From Eubacteriales bacterium (lineage in GTDB: Bacteria; Bacillota; Clostridia; JANYKE01): a DNA stretch of 6,095 nt. The stretch is taken from positions 1 to 6,095 of the forward strand of contig JANYKE010000103.1 of the NCBI GenBank assembly GCA_025361685.1, given 5' to 3'. Below the pieces are notes generated by a model, which ran no database searches, had not been told where the DNA came from, and saw nothing but the letters and a program-made list of their open reading frames with translations. The translations under genes and the position numbers were made by a program. Numbering within the stretch: position 1 is the stretch's first letter; each line of letters opens with the position of its first letter. Below are positions 1 to 6,095 of this stretch, one piece after another.

Positions 1-56
1 ACCAAAATTATTCCTGCTGCAATAGCAATTTTCGACTTTCTCTTAAACTTTTTCAT
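1..56 (-). CDS. N-terminus of an unidentified secreted or membrane-anchored protein (partial)
   Basis: Only the first 18 codons lie in the window; the gene runs off the left edge. The start is an ATG at 56-54 on the minus strand. It is supported by a good AAAGGG Shine-Dalgarno at 70-65, eight bases upstream. The visible peptide begins MKKFKRKSKIAIAAGIIL: a lysine/arginine-rich n-region followed by a hydrophobic stretch, as in a Sec signal peptide or an N-terminal membrane anchor. It is divergent from the DUF4364 gene and shares its short intergenic region. The function cannot be told from so little sequence. A short chance ORF is possible, but the ribosome site plus the signal-like peptide make a real gene more likely. 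Confidence 0.55.
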   Translation of the reverse strand, partial: MKKFKRKSKIAIAAGIIL

Positions 57-69
57 AATTCATGCCCTT

Positions 70-88
70 TACATATAACATATTTGTA
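70..88. promoter_or_regulatory. Imperfect palindrome, candidate operator
   Basis: TACATATAACATATTTGTA is a 19-bp dyad with 8-bp arms matching at 7 of 8 positions, with TACA and TGTA at its outer ends. It overlaps the candidate -35 of the rightward promoter and touches the leftward ribosome-binding site. A second perfect palindrome, ATGTACAT, lies at 98-105, between the candidate -35 and -10. Since the adjacent gene encodes a winged-helix protein, an autoregulatory operator is plausible. AT-rich DNA yields such dyads by chance, so this is an inference. Confidence 0.3.
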
Positions 89-121
89 GTATAATCAATG
101 TACATGCTAGAATGAAAATAG

Positions 122-128
122 AAGGGGG
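122..128 (+). promoter_or_regulatory. Shine-Dalgarno site for the DUF4364 gene
   Basis: AAGGGGG lies 12 bases before the ATG at 141. The spacing is slightly long, but no other start with a better site lies nearby, so it supports the 141 start. Confidence 0.6.
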
Positions 129-140
129 AAGTCAATACTT

Positions 141-665
141 ATGTCACAGAATGATGAATTTGTACAAGATAAACTTCTTTTGCTGTATATGCTAAAAAAA
201 TTCCGCTATCCTGTTTCCTCATCTGTATTACTCTCTTACCTATTTTCAAATAAAATTATTGATTTCTTTCAAACAATTGAAACTCTATCCGAGTTGAATA
301 CCAACGGATATATCTATATTACAGAGAAAAATGGCGAGAGTCAATACGAAATATCACAATCCGGACTAGAGCTTCTCAGCACGTTACAAGATATGCTCCC
401 AAAAATTGAAGTTTCAATCATTGATAAGCTTTTCAGTTCTGAATTCTCCGGCAACAAGCACTCTCTTACTTCCAAGGTCGATTTTACGCCGCTTGGCGAG
501 TCAAGAGTTACTGTCGAATATATTGTTTACGAAAATGATATTCCATATTTTGAGCTAAAATTTGCAGCCCCTTCGATTGAGGATGCGCGCTTTATTTGCA
601 AAAATCTTGAAGAAAAGAGTTCGGATATTTATATGAAAATAATTGATCTCATATCTTCCCCTTAA
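141..665 (+). CDS. DUF4364 family winged-helix protein, putative regulator
   Basis: This 174-residue protein matches the DUF4364 family found in Clostridia, from memory of its typical pattern. It opens with a KLLLLYMLKK helix (11-20). A helical region and a wing-like segment follow, with GYIYI at 56-60, a turn at NGES (64-67) and YEISQSGLELL at 69-79. This is the layout of a PadR-like winged-helix DNA-binding domain. The C-terminal half (about 100-174) is a mixed alpha/beta domain with a conserved acidic/aromatic character, including FELKFAAPSIEDA near 136-148. The length is normal for the family. The role is presumed to be transcriptional control, but no ligand or target is known to me. It reads towards the minus-strand operon, overlaps its last gene by 17 bp, and is divergent from the partial gene at the left edge. 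Family call is fairly sure; DNA binding is inferred. Confidence 0.8.
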   Translation: MSQNDEFVQDKLLLLYMLKKFRYPVSSSVLLSYLFSNKIIDFFQTIETLSELNTNGYIYITEKNGESQYEISQSGLELLSTLQDMLPKIEVSIIDKLFSSEFSGNKHSLTSKVDFTPLGESRVTVEYIVYENDIPYFELKFAAPSIEDARFICKNLEEKSSDIYMKIIDLISSP

Positions 666-1158
666 ATCGCTTATAGTACATATTAATAAACAATGTGTAC
701 AAATAATCATAAGACATCATAATTATCAATAGCCCAATCTCAATCACAAATGCAGGAAAGATATCTATCCGCGGAAAGAAAATATTGCCCCAAAAATAAT
801 AACTTATAATTATGAATATTGAAAAATATACTATCTTGCACAGAATCTGGAGCGGGATTTTTTTTATCATTTCAATATAGTATTTTATGATTCCGTAATA
901 TCCGAATACTCCCATATAAATTGCAAAAGATAATTTATCGGGCACAATGAAGAAAATCAGTATTCCCGTTGCAATATAAAAAATGAACCCGGTATATGCA
1001 CCGGCTTCAATAATCACAATACTGATAAAAAATGAAGATAATATCATCAGAGAAAGTCTGTTTGTCGGATAAAGCGATTGCAGGTAAACAATTACAATTA
1101 CAAAAGCAGCCATAACACCTGAAAGTGCAATTGACTTTGCAGATAACTTCAGCAACAT
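649..1158 (-). CDS. Conserved clostridial polytopic membrane protein, ECF S-component-like
   Basis: This 169-residue protein has about six hydrophobic segments, at roughly 8-28, 34-50, 54-72, 77-95, 103-123 and 133-153, and ends in a basic tail (YYKRFKGKI). The opening [19 protein letters not shown] resembles the first helix of ECF transporter substrate-binding (S) components and other small clostridial membrane proteins. Motifs such as LYPTNRLS (29-36), VPDK (72-75) and [14 protein letters not shown] (83-96) recur in a family I remember only as uncharacterised. Substrate and function are unknown. The ATG at 1158 overlaps the end of the J-domain gene by 10 bp and has no Shine-Dalgarno, so it probably depends on coupled translation. 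It is the last gene of the minus-strand chain and overlaps DUF4364 tail to tail. Confidence 0.65.
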   Translation of the reverse strand: MLLKLSAKSIALSGVMAAFVIVIVYLQSLYPTNRLSLMILSSFFISIVIIEAGAYTGFIFYIATGILIFFIVPDKLSFAIYMGVFGYYGIIKYYIEMIKKIPLQILCKIVYFSIFIIISYYFWGNIFFPRIDIFPAFVIEIGLLIIMMSYDYLYTLFINMYYKRFKGKI

Positions 1159-1547
1159 GAATTACACATACAGTCTGTGCACATTACACATGAACATATT
1201 CTGCAACAATCGTTGCAGCCGCCATCGTTTTGCTTGTATCCATCATTCCTGTTATAACCGCGCTGATATGGGTCGAAATTCCCATTCCCTCTTGCATATG
1301 GATTAAACCCTCCACTGCTAAAAGAATTGTCGTACGCGCCGGTATTAGGGCCTCCTGACGTGTTTTCTTTTGTTAAAACATCATAAGCCTCATTAATCTC
1401 CTTAAGCTTCTCATCCGCAAGATCAGAAAGAGGATTATCCTTAAATTTATCTGGGTGATACTTTTTAACCATTACTCTATAGGCCTGCTTAATCTCATCT
1501 TGACTAGCGTCTTCTCTGACACCAAGAACTTCGTACGGGTTGCTCAT
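1149..1547 (-). CDS. J-domain protein with a cysteine-rich C-terminal tail
   Basis: Residues 3-62 form a DnaJ J-domain: NPYEVLGV (3-10), the diagnostic HPD at 31-33 in KKYHPDKF, and [10 protein letters not shown] near 49-58. J-domains stimulate the ATPase of DnaK/Hsp70. A Gly/Asn/Tyr-rich low-complexity linker (about 64-108) follows. The tail at 109-132 has ten cysteines in 24 residues (111, 114, 115, 118, 120, 123, 126, 128, 131, 132). It lacks the CxxCxGxG repeats and the client-binding domain of true DnaJ, so this is a specialised J-protein and not DnaJ itself. The tail could bind metal or be lipid-modified; neither is shown. The start is backed by an AAAGGAG site. The first 44 bp overlap the end of the DUF5685 gene, a pairing I associate with Clostridia. 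Confidence 0.88.
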   Translation of the reverse strand: MSNPYEVLGVREDASQDEIKQAYRVMVKKYHPDKFKDNPLSDLADEKLKEINEAYDVLTKENTSGGPNTGAYDNSFSSGGFNPYARGNGNFDPYQRGYNRNDGYKQNDGGCNDCCRICSCVMCTDCMCNSCC

Positions 1548-2403
1548 TATAAATAATCTCCTTTGTTTTACTATACAATCCTTCGAAAATTATATTTTCA
1601 AGTATTGCGGTATCTCCTACAAACTTTAACAGTTCAAGCGACAGACACAATCTCTCGAGGCTTTTCAATAAATCAATTTCAATTTGCTCTTGTACTCTTC
1701 CCTTAAATGTTCCAACACTTTCGTCACTCTTTTTTTCATATTTAATTACAATAGGGTTATAAGCATTTTTCTTGATATCTTTTTCGATGTCATCATATGC
1801 ATCAATAACATAAATCCATTTTCCAATATTATAACCGGCTTCTCTCAGAATTCTAATCTGCGATTCAGCATGCTCTCCCGGACTATGTGCAAATATTTCG
1901 GACATCATGTTTGCAAAATTTTCTGTTATGTCATCCATCAAATCAACTTTTGAATCTTCAATCAAACTTATTGTTTTTAGTGTACTTTCAATTTTTGTAC
2001 ATAGAGTCTCATACTTTTCCATTAATCTCCGAAACCTTCTACTGTAAAAAAGTTTCCCGATAGATGCAGTGATTGAGCCTTCATCTCTCCTGTCATCAGC
2101 GAACTTGTAGTTAAGCAATATCAGATTTACATCTGCAGCATAATCGACAAAAATATTATCCTTTAAATATTTATCCTTTCTTTGTGGGTGTAATATACAT
2201 CTAAACTCTTCAGTGCTGACATTCGCCTCATATAATGCTGACAAAAATATTGCAAGGAAAACGCAATCGTAACTGAGGAGTAATGATGCAGTTCTTCCAT
2301 TTGATTTGTGAAGACTTCTGCACACTCCACAATAGTAAGCTTTAAATTTCTCGTTATCACGCATTTTAAGTTCGCAGGGCTTGGGCTTAATATATCCAAA
2401 CAT
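1504..2403 (-). CDS. DUF5685 family protein with Asp-rich motifs like isoprenoid synthases
   Basis: This 299-residue, mainly alpha-helical protein has the family's typical opening ([13 protein letters not shown]) and an early YYCGVC (C25, C28). I recognise it as DUF5685, uncharacterised. Two Asp-rich motifs stand out. [12 protein letters not shown] (98-109) resembles the first motif of squalene/phytoene synthases (pattern ADDxxDE). [16 protein letters not shown] (194-209), followed by IKKNAYNP, lines up without gaps with their second motif (GxxxQLTNxxRDVxED, then RRGRxYLP), placing D205 and D209 on the DxxxD pair. The motifs are about 100 residues apart in two predicted helices, which would suit an all-alpha prenyl-synthase fold. 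This is inference from remembered motifs. No enzyme activity is claimed. The gene starts in a 1-base TGATG overlap with pgsA, and its end overlaps the J-domain gene by 44 bp. Confidence 0.75.
   Translation of the reverse strand: MFGYIKPKPCELKMRDNEKFKAYYCGVCRSLHKSNGRTASLLLSYDCVFLAIFLSALYEANVSTEEFRCILHPQRKDKYLKDNIFVDYAADVNLILLNYKFADDRRDEGSITASIGKLFYSRRFRRLMEKYETLCTKIESTLKTISLIEDSKVDLMDDITENFANMMSEIFAHSPGEHAESQIRILREAGYNIGKWIYVIDAYDDIEKDIKKNAYNPIVIKYEKKSDESVGTFKGRVQEQIEIDLLKSLERLCLSLELLKFVGDTAILENIIFEGLYSKTKEIIYNEQPVRSSWCQRRR
1558..1564 (-). promoter_or_regulatory. Shine-Dalgarno site for the J-domain gene, inside the DUF5685 gene
   Basis: On the minus strand, AAAGGAG lies 10 bases before the ATG at 1547, within DUF5685 coding sequence. 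It fixes the start used and shows that the 44-bp overlap with DUF5685 is real. Confidence 0.75.
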
Positions 2404-3092
2404 CAGTCTGTTCCCTTGTCAATTATTGATTCATTCTTTTTCTGTTCATACTTTTTTTGAATATCCTGAATACTGGCTGCCTTATCAAAATCAATGCCTT
2501 CCTGTGCCGCTTTTTTAAGCCTGAAATATATTACTATATAAATGACAAAAGCAATAATGACAGGTATAAGTGCAATTGTCAACAGAACAAAACTTTGAAA
2601 TTGATACTCTAGATAATGCCCGGTTGTGTTTTGACCTATTACTGAAAGCAAAATTGTAACGGCAATTGCGGCAAAGAAAAGTGCAGATGCAATTCTTCCC
2701 CAGATGTTTGAATTAACAACAAAATGTTCTCTTTTATATATTATAAAACCGCCCACATACATAAATAATTCTTTCAGGAAAAATATTACAATAATAAATA
2801 TTGGAATTATTGCTTTGTATGTAAACATAGCAATTGCAGTCAATTGCATAAATTTATCTGCAAGAGGGTCGAGAAACTTTCCCACAACAGTAATCTGATT
2901 TGTTGCTCTGGCAATATAACCGTCAACGGCATCGGTTAGGGAGGCAACAACATATATTATAAGTGCAATTAAAAATTGTTCGTTCAATATTGCATATGCA
3001 ACAAAAGGAACTGCACATAAACGCAGAAAAGATAATGTGTTGGGAATGTTAATTTGGCTGATGATAAAATTCGCTGTTTTTGATTTCGTCAT
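2403..3092 (-). CDS. pgsA: CDP-alcohol phosphatidyltransferase, probably phosphatidylglycerophosphate synthase
   Basis: The complete CDP-alcohol phosphatidyltransferase signature is present: D53-AV-D56-G57-YI-A60-R61, eight residues, then G70-KFL-D74-PLA-D78. These aspartates bind the metal ions and the CDP-diacylglycerol. The N-terminal NIPNTLSFLRL (15-25) is typical of PgsA, which makes phosphatidylglycerophosphate from CDP-diacylglycerol and glycerol 3-phosphate in the inner membrane, the first committed step to phosphatidylglycerol and cardiolipin. Hydrophobic segments span the body (about 25-50, 80-115, 130-155, 165-190). The 229-residue length exceeds the roughly 180 of E. coli PgsA, mostly through a charged soluble C-terminal extension (about 192-229). 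A related enzyme of the same family, such as a CDP-alcohol type cardiolipin synthase, cannot be excluded. It starts in an ATGA overlap with htpG, without a strong Shine-Dalgarno. Confidence 0.85.
   Translation of the reverse strand: MTKSKTANFIISQINIPNTLSFLRLCAVPFVAYAILNEQFLIALIIYVVASLTDAVDGYIARATNQITVVGKFLDPLADKFMQLTAIAMFTYKAIIPIFIIVIFFLKELFMYVGGFIIYKREHFVVNSNIWGRIASALFFAAIAVTILLSVIGQNTTGHYLEYQFQSFVLLTIALIPVIIAFVIYIVIYFRLKKAAQEGIDFDKAASIQDIQKKYEQKKNESIIDKGTD
2412..2417 (-). promoter_or_regulatory. Shine-Dalgarno site for the DUF5685 gene
   Basis: On the minus strand, AAGGGA lies 8 bases before the ATG at 2403, inside the 3' end of pgsA. With the TGATG stop/start overlap it points to coupled but independently primed translation. 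Confidence 0.65.
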
Positions 3093-4087
3093 ATTTTTTT
3101 CTTGGCAACTATCGCAAGTATCTTGTTGCTTCTTTCTATAAATGCACTCATCAAATCGGGATTCATTGGTTTATGGCTCATAATCGCTAAATCGTAAATA
3201 TGTCTGGCAATCATTTCAACATCATCGCCGCGCCCATCTTCGGAATTTAATACTAAAAGAGTCTTAATCAAATCGCTTGAGGAATTAACAATAAGTGTTT
3301 CGTCCGTCGGCATCGCGCCTTCGCCAAACATACCGCCATACATTTTGCTCATCTCTTGCATTCTTCTTGACTCTTCCGACAATAAGATAATTGCAGGTGT
3401 CTCTGTATTTTTCAGACCTTGTATTTCTATCTTCAACATCTCGCTGTCAGCAACTTTTGTAAATATCTCTTTAATGGCAATGCTGTCATCCTCAGAAAAC
3501 TTTGTCATATGATTCTGATCATCTTTCATGCTTTCACTAATATGCGAATCAATTCGTGCAAATTTTGTTTCCTTATCATTGTATTCCAAAAACGAAATAA
3601 AATGATTGTCAATTTGACCATCAAGAATAATTGCTTCGATTCCACTGGTTTTGAAATTTTTAATGTATTGACCTTGCAAAACCACATCGCTTGCATAATA
3701 CACTGTATCAGGGTTATGATCCTTGTTTACCAGTTTATATTCCTCAATTGTAATATATCCGCCGCCAATTGTTTTGTAAACAATTGATTTTGCAACTTTT
3801 TTATAGAACTTTTCCTCCTTAAGGCACCCATATTTAACAAATGGATTAATGTCATCCCAATACTTGCAATAAGCGTCTCTATCTTTTTTGAATAATCCGT
3901 TTAGTTTATCTGCGACCTTCTTAATAATGTGTGTTGATATTTTATTGACATAGCCATCACTTTGGAGAAAACTTCTCGATACATTCAGTGGCAATTCCGG
4001 ACAATCAATCACACCCTTAAGCAGTAGCAGAAATTCCGGAATAACTTCCTTTATGTTGTCAGCTACAAAAACTTGATTGCAGTACAT
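3089..4087 (-). pseudogene. htpG: HtpG (Hsp90 chaperone), 3' part only, 5' half lost at the junction
   Basis: The 332 readable residues are the second half of a bacterial Hsp90. [19 protein letters not shown] (2-20) and LPLNVSR (32-38) belong to the middle domain. TETPAIILL (228-236) opens the C-terminal dimerisation domain, which ends IVAKKKI. E. coli HtpG is 624 residues, and the homologous YxxxVFI segment falls near its middle. The whole N-terminal GHKL ATPase domain and part of the middle domain are therefore missing. The ATG at 4087 is an internal or chance codon; two codons further upstream the frame meets a TAA. The sequence style is clostridial. The break falls exactly where Bacteroidota-like nuoH begins, so the loss is probably a contig artefact and the source genome likely has a full gene. 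Its end overlaps pgsA by ATGA. Confidence 0.9.
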
Positions 4088-4095
4088 CGGACTTT
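4081..4095. other. Chimeric junction between clostridial-like and Bacteroidota-like DNA
   Basis: To the left, HtpG homology on the minus strand persists up to about the Tyr codon at 4084-4082. To the right, NuoH homology on the plus strand starts by about 4089-4095 ([12 protein letters not shown]). Neither frame continues across the join: HtpG meets TAA at 4096-4094, and NuoH meets TGA at 4074-4076. Two essential, unrelated genes cut in conserved sequence at the same base range, head to head, indicates an assembly or amplification chimera. A true rearrangement is possible but far less likely. No insertion-sequence ends or att-like repeats are visible at the join. Confidence 0.85.
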
Positions 4096-5036
4096 ACCTG
4101 GTTTACCTGGAACGAAAAGTTTGTGCGATTATTCAAAACCGGGTAGGCCCAAACCGTGTAGGCAAATGGGGTTTAATGCAAACACTTGCCGACTTTATCA
4201 AGCTGATCATGAAGGAAATGATTCCTATTCGCAAAGCTGATCATCTATTGTTCAATTTGGCTCCATTTATTGTGATTACTTCAACGATTATGGCCATGGC
4301 TGCACTCCCTTTGGCCAAAGGACTTCAGGCAATTGATTTCAACATTGGAGTATTTTATATAATGGCTGTTTCATCAATCGGAGTGGTAGGTATCCTAATC
4401 GCCGGATGGTCGAGCAACAGCAAATATTCTCTTATTGGCGCCATGCGAAGTGGAGCCCAGATAGTTAGTTACGAACTTTCAGTAGGTCTTTCTCTGCTTG
4501 CCATTGTGGTATTTTCAGGAACAATGTCACTGTCTGGAATTATTGAAAGTCAGGCAGATGGCTGGTGGATTTTTAAAGGCCATATTCCTGCTATTATCTC
4601 CTTCATCATTTTTCTTATTGCCAGTACAGCAGAAATTAACCGTGGACCTTTTGACCTTGCAGAAGCAGAGTCAGAATTGACAGCAGGATTTCATACCGAA
4701 TACTCAGGAATTAAGTTTGCATTCTTTTACCTGGCCGAGTACATGAACATGTTCATCGTTGCCGCCCTTGGTGCAACAGTATTTCTTGGAGGATGGATGC
4801 CATTTCATGTAGGAACCTGGGAAGGTTTTAATCATATTATGGATTTTATTCCTCCGATGGTATGGTTTTTTTCAAAAACCTTATTTATCATTCTGATAAT
4901 CATGTGGTTTAAATGGACATTTCCTCGTTTGCGCATCGACCAATTGCTTACCCTGGAATGGAAATTTTTATTACCTATCAGCTTGGTTAACATTGTCCTT
5001 ATCGCATTTATTGTCCTGATGCACTGGCATTTTTAA
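4089..5036 (+). CDS. nuoH: NADH-quinone oxidoreductase subunit H, N-terminus missing (partial)
   Basis: NuoH sits at the heel of complex I and forms much of the quinone-binding chamber between the peripheral and membrane arms. Family hallmarks, counted from a TTG at 4077: [19 protein letters not shown] (11-29), [20 protein letters not shown] (109-128) with SYE (131-133), and the charged quinone-site loop [12 protein letters not shown] (190-201) followed by HTEYSG (206-211). About seven further hydrophobic helices follow, and the C-terminus (ending MHWHF) is intact. Compared with E. coli NuoH (325 residues, ERR near 36), at least some 24 residues are missing, including the first transmembrane helix and the true start. 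The TTG at 4077 lies in HtpG sequence and is not a genuine start. nuoI follows after 18 bases. The sequence style is Bacteroidota. Confidence 0.93.
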   Translation, partial: GLYLVYLERKVCAIIQNRVGPNRVGKWGLMQTLADFIKLIMKEMIPIRKADHLLFNLAPFIVITSTIMAMAALPLAKGLQAIDFNIGVFYIMAVSSIGVVGILIAGWSSNSKYSLIGAMRSGAQIVSYELSVGLSLLAIVVFSGTMSLSGIIESQADGWWIFKGHIPAIISFIIFLIASTAEINRGPFDLAEAESELTAGFHTEYSGIKFAFFYLAEYMNMFIVAALGATVFLGGWMPFHVGTWEGFNHIMDFIPPMVWFFSKTLFIILIIMWFKWTFPRLRIDQLLTLEWKFLLPISLVNIVLIAFIVLMHWHF

Positions 5037-5054
5037 TCTTAACAGCGAAAAACA

Positions 5055-5537
5055 ATGAGTAGTATATCAAAATATTTTAGCGATTTATTTAAAGGAATTT
5101 CCTCGCTGTGGGCTGGAATGCGCGTAACAGGAAAGTACTTTTTTAGTCCCGGGCAAATTGTGACCGAGCAGTATCCGGAAAACCGCGCCACGTTGAAAAT
5201 GGAGCCTCGCTTTAAAGGTGAAATCATTATGCCCCATGATGAGAACAACCAACATGCCTGCACGGGTTGCGGAATTTGTGAGATGAATTGCCCAAACGGT
5301 TCAATTGAAATTATTACAGACCGCGTGGCCAACCCAGAAGGGAAACTGGAACGTGTGATTGACAAACATATTTATCACCTGTCGATGTGTACATTCTGTG
5401 GATTGTGCGTGAAAACATGTCCATCAAATGCACTGGCATACGGACAGAAATTTGAACATGCCGTATTCGACCGGCATAAACTGACCAAAGTATTGAACCA
5501 GCCAGGTTCATCACTAAAAAAGGAGGCAAAAAAATGA
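5055..5537 (+). CDS. nuoI: NADH-quinone oxidoreductase subunit I, two 4Fe-4S ferredoxin-like
   Basis: NuoI (160 residues) carries iron-sulphur clusters N6a and N6b, which pass electrons through the peripheral arm to N2 and quinone. Both binding motifs are complete: C69-TG-C72-GI-C75-EMN-C79-P and C112-TF-C115-GL-C118-VKT-C122-P. As in all such paired ferredoxin folds, the last cysteine of each motif is expected to ligate the other cluster. The N-terminus (about 1-30) is an amphipathic helix region that rests on NuoH. The family segment TEQYPENRATLKMEPRFKGE (37-56) precedes the first motif. The length is normal. The start at 5055 has no clear Shine-Dalgarno, which is common in Bacteroidota. 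The gene ends in an ATGA overlap with nuoJ. Confidence 0.96.
   Translation: MSSISKYFSDLFKGISSLWAGMRVTGKYFFSPGQIVTEQYPENRATLKMEPRFKGEIIMPHDENNQHACTGCGICEMNCPNGSIEIITDRVANPEGKLERVIDKHIYHLSMCTFCGLCVKTCPSNALAYGQKFEHAVFDRHKLTKVLNQPGSSLKKEAKK
5520..5526 (+). promoter_or_regulatory. Strong Shine-Dalgarno site for nuoJ within the nuoI tail
   Basis: AAGGAGG lies 7 bases before the nuoJ ATG at 5534. It is embedded in the codons for the lysine-rich NuoI C-terminus (KKEAKK). A full consensus site is noteworthy next to nuoI, which lacks one, and it fixes the nuoJ start. Confidence 0.75.
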
Positions 5538-6058
5538 GCCTGAATGTATTCATGTTTTACATGTTATCAGGAATTATCCTGACATTTTCTGTCTTGTCAA
5601 TTACAACTCGGAGAATATTAAGAGCGGCAGTATATCTATTGATTGTGCTTGTTTCAACATCTGGATTTTACTTTTTGTTGAAATACGAGTTTATGGCAGC
5701 GGTTCAATTAACCCTTTATGCAGGAGGTATTGTGGTTCTGATCATTTTCAGTATTCTGCTGACACACCACATTTCACATCTGTTTAATCGTCCGGCCCTG
5801 ATCAACCTGCTGATGGGAATCGGTGTGTCTGTTACAGGAAGCGCCCTTGTTTTAGCGACGCTCCTCACCCACCCTTTCAAGGCCAACAACGCTTCTGTAC
5901 TATCAGTTGATATGACTGCGATTGGAAATCAACTGCTCAGCACCGGAAAAAACGGCTATGTTTTGCCATTTGAATTAATCAGTATTTTACTACTTGCATC
6001 CATGATTGCTGCTATTATTGTAGCCAAAAAAGATAAAAATAAAAACTCAGAGATATGA
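5534..6058 (+). CDS. nuoJ: NADH-quinone oxidoreductase subunit J
   Basis: NuoJ is a membrane-arm subunit next to NuoK and NuoA, helping link quinone reduction to proton pumping. The 174 residues hold five hydrophobic helices, about 6-23, 30-48, 52-77, 91-112 and 144-164. The third contains the conserved QLTLYAGGIVVLIIF (58-72), the helix known in complex I structures for its pi-bulge and rotation. It ends in a charged tail (KKDKNKNSEI). The length is typical for Bacteroidota-type NuoJ. The start is set by a strong Shine-Dalgarno, and it overlaps nuoI and nuoK by ATGA at both ends, indicating tight translational coupling within the nuo operon. Nothing appears broken. Confidence 0.92.
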   Translation: MSLNVFMFYMLSGIILTFSVLSITTRRILRAAVYLLIVLVSTSGFYFLLKYEFMAAVQLTLYAGGIVVLIIFSILLTHHISHLFNRPALINLLMGIGVSVTGSALVLATLLTHPFKANNASVLSVDMTAIGNQLLSTGKNGYVLPFELISILLLASMIAAIIVAKKDKNKNSEI

Positions 6059-6095
6059 TTGAGGGAATTGCAATCGAACATTTTTTAGTGGTCAG
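6055..6095 (+). CDS. nuoK: NADH-quinone oxidoreductase subunit K, N-terminus (partial)
   Basis: Thirteen codons are visible before the window ends: MIEGIAIEHFLVV. This fits the NuoK N-terminus of Bacteroidota, where a short polar lead (I-x-G-I-x-x-x-H) enters the first helix. The start lies in the ATGA overlap with the nuoJ stop. NuoK is an antiporter-like (MrpC-type) small membrane subunit of complex I. The call rests on the short match and on the conserved nuoH-I-J-K gene order. Confidence 0.82.
   Translation, partial: MIEGIAIEHFLVV

Larger units (their letters stand above)
57..140. promoter_or_regulatory. Divergent intergenic region with candidate promoters on both strands
   Basis: This AT-rich gap separates the two divergent starts. 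For the rightward DUF4364 gene, TAGAAT at 108-113 is preceded by TG one base upstream (an extended -10). TTGTAG at 84-89 could be the -35, with an 18-bp spacer. For the leftward gene, TATACT (minus strand, 93-88) is a fair -10, with TTCATT (116-111) as a weak -35 at 17 bp. The two candidate promoters overlap. These are visual matches to the sigma-70/SigA consensus; the -35 boxes are poor. Confidence 0.4.

Noticed and set aside
676..700. Possible hairpin, GTACATAT paired with ATGTGTAC around a 9-base loop, just after the DUF4364 stop.
   Set aside because: The stem is AT-rich with one G-U pair and no T-run follows on either strand. It lies inside coding sequence of the membrane protein, so I do not call it a terminator.
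1684..1953. Open frames antisense to or out of frame with the real genes (for example 1684-1953 plus, 3419-3787 plus, 5039-5365 minus, 5314-5553 minus).
   Set aside because: They lie wholly or largely within well-supported genes and show no recognisable family features.
3089..4087. A natural short Hsp90 lacking the ATPase domain.
   Set aside because: The truncation coincides with the break in nuoH and the start codon is a chance ATG with a stop just upstream. A junction artefact explains it better.
4077..4088. TTG at 4077 as the start of a short NuoH.
   Set aside because: The TTG is within HtpG-derived sequence, has no ribosome site, and would give a NuoH without its first helix. The true start is beyond the junction.
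3089..5036. Divergent htpG/nuoH arrangement as a new chaperone-respiration locus or horizontal transfer.
   Set aside because: No intergenic or promoter DNA lies between them, both genes are broken, and no mobile-element ends are visible.
1..6095. CRISPR arrays, tRNA or rRNA genes, insertion sequences, attachment sites, riboswitches.
   Set aside because: Reading both strands showed no repeated spacer pattern, RNA-gene signature or transposase. Almost the entire window is protein-coding.

Overview
The window reads as two unrelated pieces of bacterial chromosome joined head to head near position 4085. The left part (1 to about 4085) looks like a low-GC clostridial genome, probably Lachnospiraceae or a relative. 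The evidence is a DUF4364 regulator, a DUF5685 protein next to a J-domain protein with a cysteine-rich tail, a clostridial-type HtpG, tightly overlapping genes and mostly purine-rich Shine-Dalgarno sites. The right part (about 4085 to 6095) carries respiratory complex I genes in the order nuoH-nuoI-nuoJ-nuoK, with protein sequences that resemble Bacteroidota (Bacteroidales or Marinilabiliales type). Taxon calls are from remembered family sequences, not from a search.

Left part. At 1-56 (minus) lies the start of an unidentified protein with a signal-peptide-like N-terminus. A short divergent regulatory region (57-140) holds candidate promoters and an imperfect 19-bp palindrome. DUF4364 (plus, 141-665) follows. 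It meets, tail to tail with a 17-bp overlap, a minus-strand chain read as htpG (3' part only), a pgsA-type CDP-alcohol phosphatidyltransferase, DUF5685, the J-domain protein and a polytopic membrane protein. Every neighbouring pair in this chain overlaps, so it looks like one translationally coupled transcription unit linking a chaperone, phospholipid synthesis and membrane-associated functions. DUF5685 carries two Asp-rich motifs that line up with the squalene/phytoene synthase pattern, the most interesting biological lead here.

Right part. NuoH (lacking its first transmembrane segment), NuoI (two 4Fe-4S clusters), NuoJ and the first 13 codons of NuoK form the junction between the peripheral and membrane arms of the NADH dehydrogenase-like complex.

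Both genes at the join are cut inside conserved protein sequence: HtpG has lost its ATPase domain and NuoH its N-terminus. They point away from each other. The simplest explanation is a chimeric contig or chimeric template, not a new gene arrangement. I saw no RNA genes, mobile elements, CRISPR arrays or convincing terminators. No gene-free stretch exceeds 300 bases.
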